Part shown: one piece after another, positions 1 through 6,228 of the stretch | Layout: the number at the start of each line of letters is the position of its first letter | How positions within the stretch are numbered: position 1 is the stretch's first letter | Assembly (NCBI GenBank): GCA_041568335.1 | Contig: JBFFZZ010000186.1 | Span: 1-6,228, forward strand | Length of the DNA: 6,228 nucleotides | Source of the DNA: WVWW01 sp041568335 | Lineage (GTDB): Bacteria > Acidobacteriota > Polarisedimenticolia > Polarisedimenticolales > Polarisedimenticolaceae | Direction of reading: 5' to 3' | Made by a program: the position numbers and the translations under genes | The notes under the pieces: generated by a model | Database searches by the model: none | Seen by the model: only the letters and a program-made list of their open reading frames with translations | What the model was told of the DNA's origin: nothing

Positions 1-1
1 A

Positions 2-754
2 CGCGACGGCAACTGGGAGATCTACCTGCTGCCCCTGGACGGCGGCCCGGAAACGCGAATCACGAACCGCAACGCCACGGAGGAATTCCCGGACTGGTCG
101 CCCGATGGAGAACACCTGACCTACTTTCTGGAAAGCAGGGAAACGGGCATTAACGTAGGCGTGATCAAGGAGCGCCGTCTCATGCGGGTCAATCGGGACG
201 GGGGCGGCTCACGTGTGCTCAACGAGCACGTCGGTCTCGGCAGAGCGGCCTGGTCGCCGAGCGGCAAACGGGTTGCTTTCGTTTCCATCCAGCCACCGGG
301 CGTTCTCTCGTTGACGACCGTCGGACCGGAGGGTGAAGACCCGCGGGTGGTTCGCATGGGCGTCCTGACCTTCGACTGGTACCTGGATGACGGGCGTGTT
401 CTCTACGCGGTCCCCAACGGCACCGAGATGGAGCTCTTCGCCGTCGATCTGGAGACCGGGAAGTCGAAGTCGTTGTTCGTCGGACCGTTCATCGAGATGG
501 ACGTCGCGCCCGACGGAAGCGCCGTTGCGTTGGCGATGGGCGAGGGGCACCTTTCGCTCAGCCTCGTGTTGTTGAATTTGAGCGCTCCGAAGGGGCCCCT
601 CGGCTTGCCGGAGGTCGTCGGAGAACCCGAGGTGCTGATCCAGGCCGAGGGCACCTGGCACATTCATCTCGGTGGCTGGTCCGCCGATTCGAAACAGATC
701 GTCTACACGCGCGACCAGGACTACGGCGACATCTTCGAGCTCGTCGAGAACTAG
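2..754 (+). CDS. PD40/TolB-like beta-propeller protein, C-terminal fragment (5' end outside window)
   Basis: The frame is open from the first bases of the window to TAG at 752-754, giving 250 residues; the true start lies upstream. A GTG at 161 is in frame but would cut off a clear propeller repeat, so it is not the start. Repeated PD40-like blades are visible: DGNWEIYLLPLDGG followed by FPDWSPDGEHLTYF, then AAWSPSGKRVAFVS, a degenerate FDWYLDDGRVLYAV, DVAPDGSAVALAM, and a last blade WSADSKQIVYTRDQDYGDI close to the C-terminus. The WSPDGxxLxY signature is typical of TolB/WD40-like (PD40) six- or seven-bladed propellers, which bind proteins or peptides at the cell envelope. The missing N-terminus could be a signal peptide, another propeller half, or a kinase domain as in the gene at 3104-5719, so the full architecture is unknown. 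The next gene begins 23 bases downstream on the same strand. Confidence 0.85.
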   Translation, partial: RDGNWEIYLLPLDGGPETRITNRNATEEFPDWSPDGEHLTYFLESRETGINVGVIKERRLMRVNRDGGGSRVLNEHVGLGRAAWSPSGKRVAFVSIQPPGVLSLTTVGPEGEDPRVVRMGVLTFDWYLDDGRVLYAVPNGTEMELFAVDLETGKSKSLFVGPFIEMDVAPDGSAVALAMGEGHLSLSLVLLNLSAPKGPLGLPEVVGEPEVLIQAEGTWHIHLGGWSADSKQIVYTRDQDYGDIFELVEN

Positions 755-777
755 CCCCTCGCTGCTACCATGACCAC

Positions 778-1650
778 ATGCGCTACGAGGGACAGATCTA
801 CCGGCCGCCGAGCGAGGCGCGCTCGCTGATCCTGCAGGCGACCGTCGGTTGTTCCTGGAATCACTGCACCTATTGCGACATGTACCGGGACAAGACGTTC
901 CGTGTGCGCAAGCTCGACGAGGTGCTGGAGGACATCGACTCGGCGCGGCAGCAGGTCGGCGACGAGGTCGACAAGGTGTTCGTCGCCGACGGCGATGGGC
1001 TGATCATGGACCTCGACCACTGGGAGTCGATCCTGAACGCCTGTAGCACGGCGTTTCCGCGGCTGCGGCGCGTCAGCGCTTACGCCACGGCGATGAACCT
1101 GCTGGAGAAGACGCCCGGGGAGTTGAGTCGTCTGCGCGAGCTGGGTCTGTCTCTTCTTTATATCGGGCCGGAGTCGGGCGACGACGTGACCTTGAAGAGA
1201 ATCGCCAAGGGTGCGTCGTTCGACGATCACGTGAGGGCGGCGGAGAAGGCACACGCGGCGGGGATGAAGCTGTCGGCGATCTTCCTTCTCGGGGCGGGTG
1301 GGATCGAGCGCAGCGCGGAGCACGCCGCGGGTTCCGCAAAGCTCGCAAGCGCAATGGACCCCCGTTTCGTCTCGTTGCTGACGCTGACCGTGATCCCCGG
1401 CACGCCGATGGGCAAGCAGCAGGAAAAAGGCAGGTTCACGCTGCCCGAACAACGCGACCTGCTCGGCGAGCTGCGCACCTTCGTCGACGAGGCGCATCCC
1501 ACCGATGCGATCTTCCGCACCAACCACGCCTCGAATTACCTGCCGCTGGCGGGACGTCTTCCGCGCGACCGCGAACGCATCCTCGAGGTCGTCGATGCGG
1601 CGCTCCAGGGGGACGTCACGTTACGCCCCGAGTGGGCCCGGGGCTTGTAG
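778..1650 (+). CDS. Radical SAM domain protein with CX4CX2C cluster motif
   Basis: A complete 290-residue protein. Three cysteines, C25, C30 and C33, in the context GCSWNHCTYCDMY, form the [4Fe-4S] cluster site that cleaves S-adenosylmethionine to a 5'-deoxyadenosyl radical. Their spacing is CX4CX2C, not the canonical CX3CX2C. Other radical SAM barrel landmarks are VFVADGDGLI (D71-G74), GPESGDD (G130-D136) leading into LKRIAKG, the glycine-rich GAGG (172-175), VIPGTPM (205-211) and the C-terminal TNHASNYLPL (from T248). The protein is little more than the core barrel: there is no B12-binding domain, SPASM cysteine cluster or TRAM domain. The start is the ATG at 778, which keeps the family-like N-terminus RYEGQIYRPPSEA. 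No Shine-Dalgarno sequence precedes it, so translation may depend on the upstream gene 23 bases away. Its TAG stop shares a base with the next gene's GTG start. Membership of the COG1032-like radical SAM group is likely; the substrate cannot be read from the sequence. Confidence 0.9.
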   Translation: MRYEGQIYRPPSEARSLILQATVGCSWNHCTYCDMYRDKTFRVRKLDEVLEDIDSARQQVGDEVDKVFVADGDGLIMDLDHWESILNACSTAFPRLRRVSAYATAMNLLEKTPGELSRLRELGLSLLYIGPESGDDVTLKRIAKGASFDDHVRAAEKAHAAGMKLSAIFLLGAGGIERSAEHAAGSAKLASAMDPRFVSLLTLTVIPGTPMGKQQEKGRFTLPEQRDLLGELRTFVDEAHPTDAIFRTNHASNYLPLAGRLPRDRERILEVVDAALQGDVTLRPEWARGL

Positions 1651-1652
1651 TG
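1640..1652 (+). promoter_or_regulatory. Weak ribosome binding site and TAGTG stop/start overlap
   Basis: The run GGGG at 1640-1643 lies 6 bases before GTG 1650, and the last G of the upstream TAG stop (1648-1650) is the first base of that GTG. This arrangement allows a ribosome finishing the radical SAM protein to restart on the decarboxylase. It is the main reason to prefer 1650 over the in-frame GTG at 1632. Confidence 0.5.
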
Positions 1653-3095
1653 GATACCGCGGCGATCCTCGCCCGGCTGGGTCAGCTCGAACCGCTCTCG
1701 CGAGCACTCGAAGAAGGTCCGGACGAACGCCGGGTGTTGACCGAGCGCGTGTTCGCGTTTGCCGACAAGACGCTCGACGAGCTCGCCGAGCGCAGGATCT
1801 GGAGCAAGGAGCCCGGCGCGCGGGATGAGCTGCTCGCGCTGGGGATCCCGGAAGAGCCGGCCGACTTCGAGCAGGTGATGGACCTGGTCGAGCGCGAGAT
1901 CGACGGGCCCGGTTTGCAACCCGCGCACGGCGGCCACCTCGGCTACATCGCGGGCGGCGGGATCTACCCGGCGGCGCTCGGCGACTACATCGCGGCGATC
2001 ACCAACCGTTACGCCGGCGTCCGTTATGCGGGCCCCGGCGCCGTGCATCTCGAGAACATGCTGTTGCGCTGGCTCTGCCGGCTGGTCGGCTACCCGGCCG
2101 AAGCCCTCGGCACGTTCACCTCCGGAGGCTCGATCGCCACGCTGGTCGCGATCGTGGCCGCGCGCGATGCGAAGGGAGTCACCGCGAAGGAAATCGAACG
2201 CTCCGTCATCTACCTGACGGATCAGACGCATCATTGCGTCGCCAAGGCGATCGCGATCGCCGGGCTCGGCGAAGCGCCGTTGCGCGCGGTCCCGATGGAC
2301 GATGGCTACCGGATGGACCCGGCGGCGCTCGTCCAGGCAATCGCGGCGGATCGCGAGGCGGGTCTGCGCCCCTTCCTGGTCGTCGCCTCCGCCGGGACGA
2401 CCGACACCGGAGCGCTCGATCCGTTACAGCCGCTTGCCGAAATCTCGAAACGCGAGGAGCTCTGGTATCACGTCGACGCCGCGTACGGCGGTTGCTTCCT
2501 GCTGCTCGACGAACAACGGCCACGCTTCGCCGGTATCGAGGTGGCCGACTCCGTCGTCATCGATCCGCACAAGGGGTTGTTCCTGCCCTACGGGTCGGGC
2601 GCGGTGCTCGTTCGCGACCCGCAACACCTGAGGAACAGCCATTCCACGCGCGGCGCCTACCTGCAGGACGTCACCGACGTTGAAGAGGAACCGTCGCCGG
2701 CCGATCTCTCACCCGAGCTGACGCGGCACTTCCGCGGCTTGCGCATGTGGCTGCCGCTCCAGGTGCACGGGCTCAGGCGTTACCGCGCGGCGCTGGAAGA
2801 AAAGCTCCTGCTGGCGCGGCTGTTCCACGCGCGCGTTCAGGAGCTCGGCTTCGAGGTCGGCCCCGAGCCCGATCTGTCGGTCGCGATGTTCCGCTGGACT
2901 AAGCCGCCGGACGGATCCGACGCGAACGCGTTCAACAGGAAGCTGCTCCAGGCGATCCTCGACGACGGTCGCGTGTTCCTCTCGTCGACGACCATCGACG
3001 GCGTATTCTGGATCCGCGTCGCCGTGCTCTGCTTCCGCTCGCACCGCGAGCGCATCGAAGCCGTGCTGGAAGTGCTGGAGCGTGAAACGAGATAA
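1650..3095 (+). CDS. PLP-dependent group II decarboxylase-family enzyme (AADC/glutamate decarboxylase-like)
   Basis: A complete 481-residue protein from GTG 1650, about the usual length for aromatic-L-amino-acid decarboxylase (AADC) relatives. The fold-type I PLP site is intact: TSGGSIATL for phosphate binding; H194 in DQTHH, which should stack on the PLP ring; SAGTTDTGALDP; D276 in HVDAAYGG, which pairs with the pyridine nitrogen; and K308 in DPHKG, the Schiff-base lysine. Later HSTRGAYLQD and RHFRGLRMW match the AADC C-terminal region. Two departures stand out: the usual Trp after the catalytic Lys is Gly, and no Tyr is seen where animal AADC has its catalytic-loop Tyr (by eye, P350). The family decarboxylates amino acids to amines, but some members act as aldehyde synthases, so the reaction is uncertain. 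The 1650 start is chosen because it overlaps the radical SAM stop by one base (TAGTG) and has a weak GGGG at 1640-1643; an in-frame GTG at 1632 has no such purine run. Confidence 0.9.
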   Translation: MDTAAILARLGQLEPLSRALEEGPDERRVLTERVFAFADKTLDELAERRIWSKEPGARDELLALGIPEEPADFEQVMDLVEREIDGPGLQPAHGGHLGYIAGGGIYPAALGDYIAAITNRYAGVRYAGPGAVHLENMLLRWLCRLVGYPAEALGTFTSGGSIATLVAIVAARDAKGVTAKEIERSVIYLTDQTHHCVAKAIAIAGLGEAPLRAVPMDDGYRMDPAALVQAIAADREAGLRPFLVVASAGTTDTGALDPLQPLAEISKREELWYHVDAAYGGCFLLLDEQRPRFAGIEVADSVVIDPHKGLFLPYGSGAVLVRDPQHLRNSHSTRGAYLQDVTDVEEEPSPADLSPELTRHFRGLRMWLPLQVHGLRRYRAALEEKLLLARLFHARVQELGFEVGPEPDLSVAMFRWTKPPDGSDANAFNRKLLQAILDDGRVFLSSTTIDGVFWIRVAVLCFRSHRERIEAVLEVLERETR

Positions 3096-3103
3096 TCCCG
3101 CGC

Positions 3104-5719
3104 TTACTCGAGCTCGGCGTGCCAGTTCATCACGACGTGGATCCCGTCCGGAGCGCGCTCGGCTTGGTCGACGGCTACCTCGCGGATTCCGACAAAACGC
3201 TTGCCGTCCTTCGTGATGTCGATTCCCCTCCATAGGTGAATCGAGGATTCCTGGGAATCCAGCAAGAGTCGTGGGGTGCCCAGGCGCAAGACCGGATCCG
3301 TGCTGACCCGAACTTCCATCAGCTTGTCGTAAAAGAGGTAGTACAGCCGATCCCCGGCGGGGCTCCAGTAGTTTCGCCAGCCTTGCTTTTCGGACACCTG
3401 CCACGTCTCGTCGCCGGATGGGAACGACCGGATGAACACGTGGTCGCCGGAGACGTAGGCCAGGTAGCGCCCGTTCGGCGACAAGGCGGGGAGTCCCTCA
3501 TCGGCGTCGGTCCCCAGAACCAGGACCGGATCCGCGTCGCCGGCGAGCGGCAGCGACCACAGATCGCCCTTCGTCTCTTCGGTCGTTCGTCGCATCACCA
3601 TCAAGGACTCGTCCGGGGTCAGCCAGAAGTCATTCCCGGCGGTCAGCAAGTCGCGCTGACCGCCGCCGGCCGTGTCGATGCTGTAGATCGAGGGGTCGGG
3701 GCCCGCTTCGGGATGGAAGAAAAAGATCCGCTCCCCGTCACGAGACCAGCGCGGCATCTCCTCGCGACCCTGGTCGAATGTGATGCGCTCCTTCAAGCCG
3801 TTTTCGTCGTGGACCCAGATGTCCCACTCCTCGCCCTCCGCGCCGCTCACGGCGACCCGGGTGCCGTCGGGAGAAAGGGCGGGGCCGCTCATGTCGGACT
3901 GCGGCTCGCCGAGGGGACCGAGGATCTGGCCCCGGTCATCGAACCAGACCAGCTCGACATGGCCACTGGCGCGAGCGCTCCTGTAGATCAGCGATCCGTC
4001 CGACGCGACGACGCCATTCGTTCCCTCCGCCGCGACGAGAAACGCTTTTCCGGTCACCTCGAGTTTCGAGAGAGAAAAAGGCACCGCCCAGAGACCCGTG
4101 ACACCCTCTTCGCGATCGAACAGGAGATGACCGGTGGGTGAATACGAGGGTACCCCGACGTTGCTCCCCTCGACGGAAAGCAAGACGCGTCGCTCGTTCT
4201 CGGTCACCAGCTCGATCGTGTTGTATTTGTTGTTCTCGAGGTGCGGGACCAGCAGGAGACCCCGCCCACCCGGCAGGTGAACGACCGCGTGGAAGTGCTG
4301 CTCGACCGCGACGTCCCGCTCGAGCACCACCACGGCCTCGCCACCCCGAGCGGGGACCTGACGGATCTGTTCGAGGACCGAATAGACGATGATCCCGTCC
4401 TCGCCCCAGGTCGGCGGGTAATAGGGCGGCGCCTCGTCGATGATCCGCGTCGGTGGTCCGCCCCCGACCGGGACGCGCCACATCGAGCCGTCCTTGCAGA
4501 AACCGATCTGCTCGCCGTCCGGGGACCAGAACGGAAAGTCTCCCCCCTCGGTCCCCGGGACCGCGTGGGTCGTCCCCAGCCGGAGATCGTGGATCCACAG
4601 CTTGTCGTCGACGTCGTAGAGGATCTGATGGCCGTCGGGCGACAGGGCCACCGTCAGGATTCTCTTCAGCGGATCGTCGGCTTCGACCGGCAGGAAGAAT
4701 CTTCGAACCTCTCGTCCCGGCTCGGCGGGCCCCCACCGGAGCCCCGCCAGCAACCCGATCGCGAGACTCGCCACGACCAGCAGCGCCGTCACGATCGGAG
4801 AGAGACCGCGCCGCGCACCCTCGGCCGCCGCCATGACGCGCCTGTCCGCGGGCGTCGCCAGCGTCTCCTCGATCTCGATGCGCGCATCGGCGATGTCGTG
4901 CAGGCGTTGACCCGGATCCTTGCGCAGGCACCGGGTCAACAGGCGGCGCAGGTTTTGCGGGACGTCCGCGGGGAGCAAGCTCCAGTCCGGCTCGATCTTG
5001 AGCACCGAGGCGAGCGTGTCCGAGACCGTGTTCTCCCTGAACGTCGTGCGACCCGTCAACATCTCGAACAACACACAACCGAAGGCCCAGACGTCGGCGC
5101 GCTTGTCCACCGGTTCCCCGCGCGCCTGCTCGGGTGCCATGTAGGCCGCCGTGCCGAGGATCACGCCCAGCTGCGTGCTCGCGGTCAGCGTCGGCGAGTG
5201 GGCCAGCGTGTCGGGTCCCGAACCGGACCGATCCCCGGCCGGGTCGAGCGCCTTCGCCAGCCCGAAGTCGAGCACCTTGACACGCTTGTCCGGTGCGAGC
5301 TTCACGTTGCCCGGCTTGAGGTCGCGGTGCACGATCCCCTTCGCGTGGGCTTCCCCCAGCGCGACCGCGATCTGCCGGGCGATCTCCAGCGCCTCGTCGA
5401 TCGAGAGCCGGCCATGCGCGAGACGTTCCGCCAGGGTCGGCCCCTCGACCAGCTCCATGACGAGCGCACGCACACCGCCGGCTTCCTCGATCCCGAAGAT
5501 CGACGCGATGTTCGGATGATGCAGCTGGGCGAGCACCTCGGCCTCGCGCTGGAAACGCGCCAGCCGTTCCGGATCTCTCGTAAAGGCTTCGGGAAGGAGC
5601 TTGATCGCGACGTCGCGTTTCAAGTTGGTGTCCGTCGCCCGGTAGACCTCCCCCATCCCGCCTTGACCGATTTTTTCGGCGAGGGTGTAGGGTCCGATCC
5701 GGTCAGCGGGGCTGGGCAT
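3104..5719 (-). CDS. Membrane-anchored Ser/Thr protein kinase with extracytoplasmic PD40/TolB-like propeller
   Basis: An 871-residue protein. Residues about 11-287 form a Hanks-type kinase domain with all key residues: glycine loop GQGGMGEV (18-25), K40, alpha-C E59, catalytic HRDLKPGN (D133, K135, N138), DFG (D151-G153), MAPE (194-197) and DVWAFG (209-214). The domain should bind ATP and phosphorylate Ser/Thr. A basic stretch (R293-R304) precedes one hydrophobic helix at about 308-327. Residues about 340-871 are a propeller with repeated PD40 blades such as LSPDGHQILYD, WSPDGEQIGF, LSPDGTRVAV, WSRDGERIFFF and LSPNGRYLAYV. The C-terminus HVVMNWHAELE resembles the ending I know from acidobacterial kinase-propeller proteins. 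No PASTA repeats are present. By the positive-inside rule the kinase is cytoplasmic and the propeller external, suggesting signal or partner recognition outside and phosphorylation inside. The frame stays open upstream to 6076, but ATG 5719 starts the conserved MPSPADRIGPYTLAEKIG segment; the extra 119 residues lack domain character and lie antisense to another gene. Confidence 0.93.
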   Translation of the reverse strand: MPSPADRIGPYTLAEKIGQGGMGEVYRATDTNLKRDVAIKLLPEAFTRDPERLARFQREAEVLAQLHHPNIASIFGIEEAGGVRALVMELVEGPTLAERLAHGRLSIDEALEIARQIAVALGEAHAKGIVHRDLKPGNVKLAPDKRVKVLDFGLAKALDPAGDRSGSGPDTLAHSPTLTASTQLGVILGTAAYMAPEQARGEPVDKRADVWAFGCVLFEMLTGRTTFRENTVSDTLASVLKIEPDWSLLPADVPQNLRRLLTRCLRKDPGQRLHDIADARIEIEETLATPADRRVMAAAEGARRGLSPIVTALLVVASLAIGLLAGLRWGPAEPGREVRRFFLPVEADDPLKRILTVALSPDGHQILYDVDDKLWIHDLRLGTTHAVPGTEGGDFPFWSPDGEQIGFCKDGSMWRVPVGGGPPTRIIDEAPPYYPPTWGEDGIIVYSVLEQIRQVPARGGEAVVVLERDVAVEQHFHAVVHLPGGRGLLLVPHLENNKYNTIELVTENERRVLLSVEGSNVGVPSYSPTGHLLFDREEGVTGLWAVPFSLSKLEVTGKAFLVAAEGTNGVVASDGSLIYRSARASGHVELVWFDDRGQILGPLGEPQSDMSGPALSPDGTRVAVSGAEGEEWDIWVHDENGLKERITFDQGREEMPRWSRDGERIFFFHPEAGPDPSIYSIDTAGGGQRDLLTAGNDFWLTPDESLMVMRRTTEETKGDLWSLPLAGDADPVLVLGTDADEGLPALSPNGRYLAYVSGDHVFIRSFPSGDETWQVSEKQGWRNYWSPAGDRLYYLFYDKLMEVRVSTDPVLRLGTPRLLLDSQESSIHLWRGIDITKDGKRFVGIREVAVDQAERAPDGIHVVMNWHAELE

Positions 5720-5726
5720 GCTGCAG

Positions 5727-5732
5727 AGTATA
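5727..5732 (-). promoter_or_regulatory. Candidate -10 box of the kinase gene (possible leaderless start)
   Basis: On the - strand the hexamer TATACT, one mismatch from TATAAT, lies with 7 bases between it and the kinase ATG (5719). A transcript started at the normal distance would begin at or within a base of the start codon, which makes it leaderless. This fits the absence of any Shine-Dalgarno sequence before the ATG. No convincing -35 box is seen 16-18 bases upstream, where the sequence is GC-rich, so the assignment rests on the -10 and its position. Confidence 0.45.
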
Positions 5733-5764
5733 AGGAAAGGAACCCACGGCGCCGTTTTTCGACG

Positions 5765-5770
5765 TAAAAT
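5765..5770 (+). promoter_or_regulatory. Weak candidate -10 box for the secreted-protein gene
   Basis: TAAAAT lies in the only AT-rich patch of the intergenic region (about 5754-5770), 61 bases before ATG 5832. A start about 7 bases downstream would place the 5772-5784 palindrome at the transcription start and the 5781-5807 hairpin inside the leader. There is no recognisable -35 (ACCCAC sits at the expected place), so this is tentative. Confidence 0.3.
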
Positions 5771-5771
5771 A

Positions 5772-5784
5772 GCCGGAGTCCGGC
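5772..5784. repeat. Perfect 13-bp inverted repeat in the divergent promoter region
   Basis: GCCGGA and TCCGGC are exact reverse complements around a single central G. The site lies between the divergent genes, just downstream of the candidate + strand -10, where a repressor site would sit. It shares bases 5781-5784 with the neighbouring hairpin. At this GC content short GC palindromes are common, so binding by a regulator is only a possibility. Confidence 0.35.
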
Positions 5785-5807
5785 CCGGCAAGCTCGTGGC
5801 CGGGTCG
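5781..5807 (+). promoter_or_regulatory. GC-rich hairpin in the leader of the secreted-protein gene
   Basis: Bases 5781-5789 (CGGCCCGGC) pair with 5799-5807 (GCCGGGTCG). This gives nine base pairs, one of them G-U, closing a 9-base loop AAGCTCGTG. The structure ends 11 bases before the GAGGAG ribosome binding site. No T-run follows it, so it does not look like an intrinsic terminator. It may stabilise the mRNA or influence translation initiation. Confidence 0.45.
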
Positions 5808-5818
5808 CACCAACCGTC

Positions 5819-5824
5819 GAGGAG
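5819..5824 (+). promoter_or_regulatory. Strong Shine-Dalgarno sequence for the secreted-protein gene
   Basis: GAGGAG with a 7-base spacer before ATG 5832 is the best ribosome binding site in the window. It fixes the start of the right-hand gene and is strong evidence that this gene is real and that the opposite - strand frame is not coding here. Confidence 0.8.
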
Positions 5825-5831
5825 TTCCAGC

Positions 5832-6228
5832 ATGTCGCGACCGCGCGCACTCGTTCCGGTAATTCTCATCCTTCTCCTGGTCGCGCCGGCGATCGCGGCC
5901 GGTCCGGGCAACGGCAACGGCCAGGGGCCCGCGGGACCGCGAGCCGGCGGCCCGCCGATCCACAACAAGGTCCTGGATCTGCTGGACGACGAGGTGTTCC
6001 TCGAATCGGACGGCGAGACGGCGAGCTGGATCTCGGCCCCGTTCGCGACGGGGCGGTTCAACCGGATCGTCCTCAAGCCCGCCGCGGAGGCCGAGAACGG
6101 CTCGCTGCTCTGCTACACCCAGTGGAAGTTCGGCCCGGACGACGAGTTCCAGCGGATGGGCCCCCCGGCGACCATCATCGGGGACGACATCAACCCGCGC
6201 GTCCTCCCTCCGACGGGAGCGGACGCAC
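5832..6228 (+). CDS. Secreted protein of unknown function, N-terminal fragment (3' end outside window)
   Basis: From ATG 5832 the frame stays open to the right edge, giving 132 residues with no stop. The first 22 residues are a classic Sec signal peptide: basic MSRPR, a hydrophobic core VPVILILLLVAP, then AIA with predicted cleavage after A22. No lipobox cysteine is seen, so it is not a lipoprotein. Next comes a Gly/Pro/Asn-rich low-complexity linker (about 24-42), starting GPGNGNGQGP. The rest, beginning IHNKVLDLLDDEVFLESDG and including FNRIVLKPA and LLCYTQWKFGPDDEFQRM, has alternating hydrophobic residues and aromatics that suggest a beta-rich exported domain; one cysteine is visible. I do not recognise the family. 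It is divergent from the kinase gene with 112 bases between starts, so the two may share regulation. The product should be periplasmic, surface-bound or released. Confidence 0.82.
   Translation, partial: MSRPRALVPVILILLLVAPAIAAGPGNGNGQGPAGPRAGGPPIHNKVLDLLDDEVFLESDGETASWISAPFATGRFNRIVLKPAAEAENGSLLCYTQWKFGPDDEFQRMGPPATIIGDDINPRVLPPTGADA

Noticed and set aside
161..163. GTG as the start of the first gene
   Set aside because: The frame is open upstream to the window edge and encodes a good propeller blade before this codon, so the gene begins outside the window.
1632..1634. GTG as the decarboxylase start
   Set aside because: It would give an 18-base-longer overlap with no purine-rich site before it. 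GTG 1650 has a GGGG run and the compact TAGTG overlap.
751..2234. Two - strand frames (751-1527 and 1536-2234) opposite the radical SAM and decarboxylase genes
   Set aside because: The + strand products carry intact catalytic motifs, while the - strand products are low-complexity Arg/Val/Leu-rich shadows with no family signature.
3236..4141. A 301-residue open frame on the + strand opposite the propeller domain
   Set aside because: It is antisense to clear PD40 blades, shows no recognisable motif, and its composition is explained by GC-rich codon bias on the other strand.
4241..5767. A 508-residue open frame on the + strand opposite the kinase gene
   Set aside because: It lies entirely antisense to well-conserved kinase and propeller coding sequence, has Arg/Asp/Gly-rich composition with no domain, and is the kind of long shadow frame expected at high GC.
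5781..5807. The GC-rich hairpin as an intrinsic terminator
   Set aside because: No T-run follows it on either strand, and it lies between divergent gene starts where no transcript needs to end.

Overview
The window is a GC-rich, densely coding bacterial segment. It holds one gene fragment at the left edge, two complete genes on the + strand, one large complete gene on the - strand, and a second edge fragment on the + strand at the right. A eukaryotic-like Ser/Thr kinase fused through one transmembrane helix to a TolB/PD40-type beta-propeller, together with a second PD40 protein, high GC, GTG starts and weak Shine-Dalgarno use, fits Acidobacteriota or a related soil or sediment lineage. That placement is inference from architecture, not from a marker gene.

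Layout: bases 2-754 (+) are the C-terminal 250 residues of a PD40/TolB-like propeller protein whose start lies outside the window. After 23 bases comes a radical SAM enzyme (778-1650, +). Its stop codon overlaps by one base the GTG start of a PLP-dependent group II (AADC-like) decarboxylase-family enzyme (1650-3095, +). The three genes look like one transcription unit, and the last two are probably translationally coupled. The kinase gene (5719-3104, -) converges on the decarboxylase with only 8 bases between the stop codons. A compact 112-bp divergent region (5720-5831) separates the kinase start from a gene for a secreted protein (5832 to the right edge, +).

The kinase probably senses or scaffolds at the envelope: kinase domain in the cytoplasm, propeller outside. 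The radical SAM/decarboxylase pair looks like a small metabolic module of unknown substrate. Nothing in the sequence ties it functionally to the kinase. The most useful corrections to a naive reading are these. The - strand frame that runs to 6076 is over-extended, and the true kinase start is near 5719. The 5832 gene on the opposite strand is real. The kinase mRNA may be leaderless, because a TATACT box lies 7 bases before its ATG. I see no tRNA, rRNA, CRISPR array, transposase or phage gene. No clearly new multi-gene system is evident. The best leads are the coupled radical SAM/PLP pair with its departures from canonical motifs, and the structured divergent promoter region.
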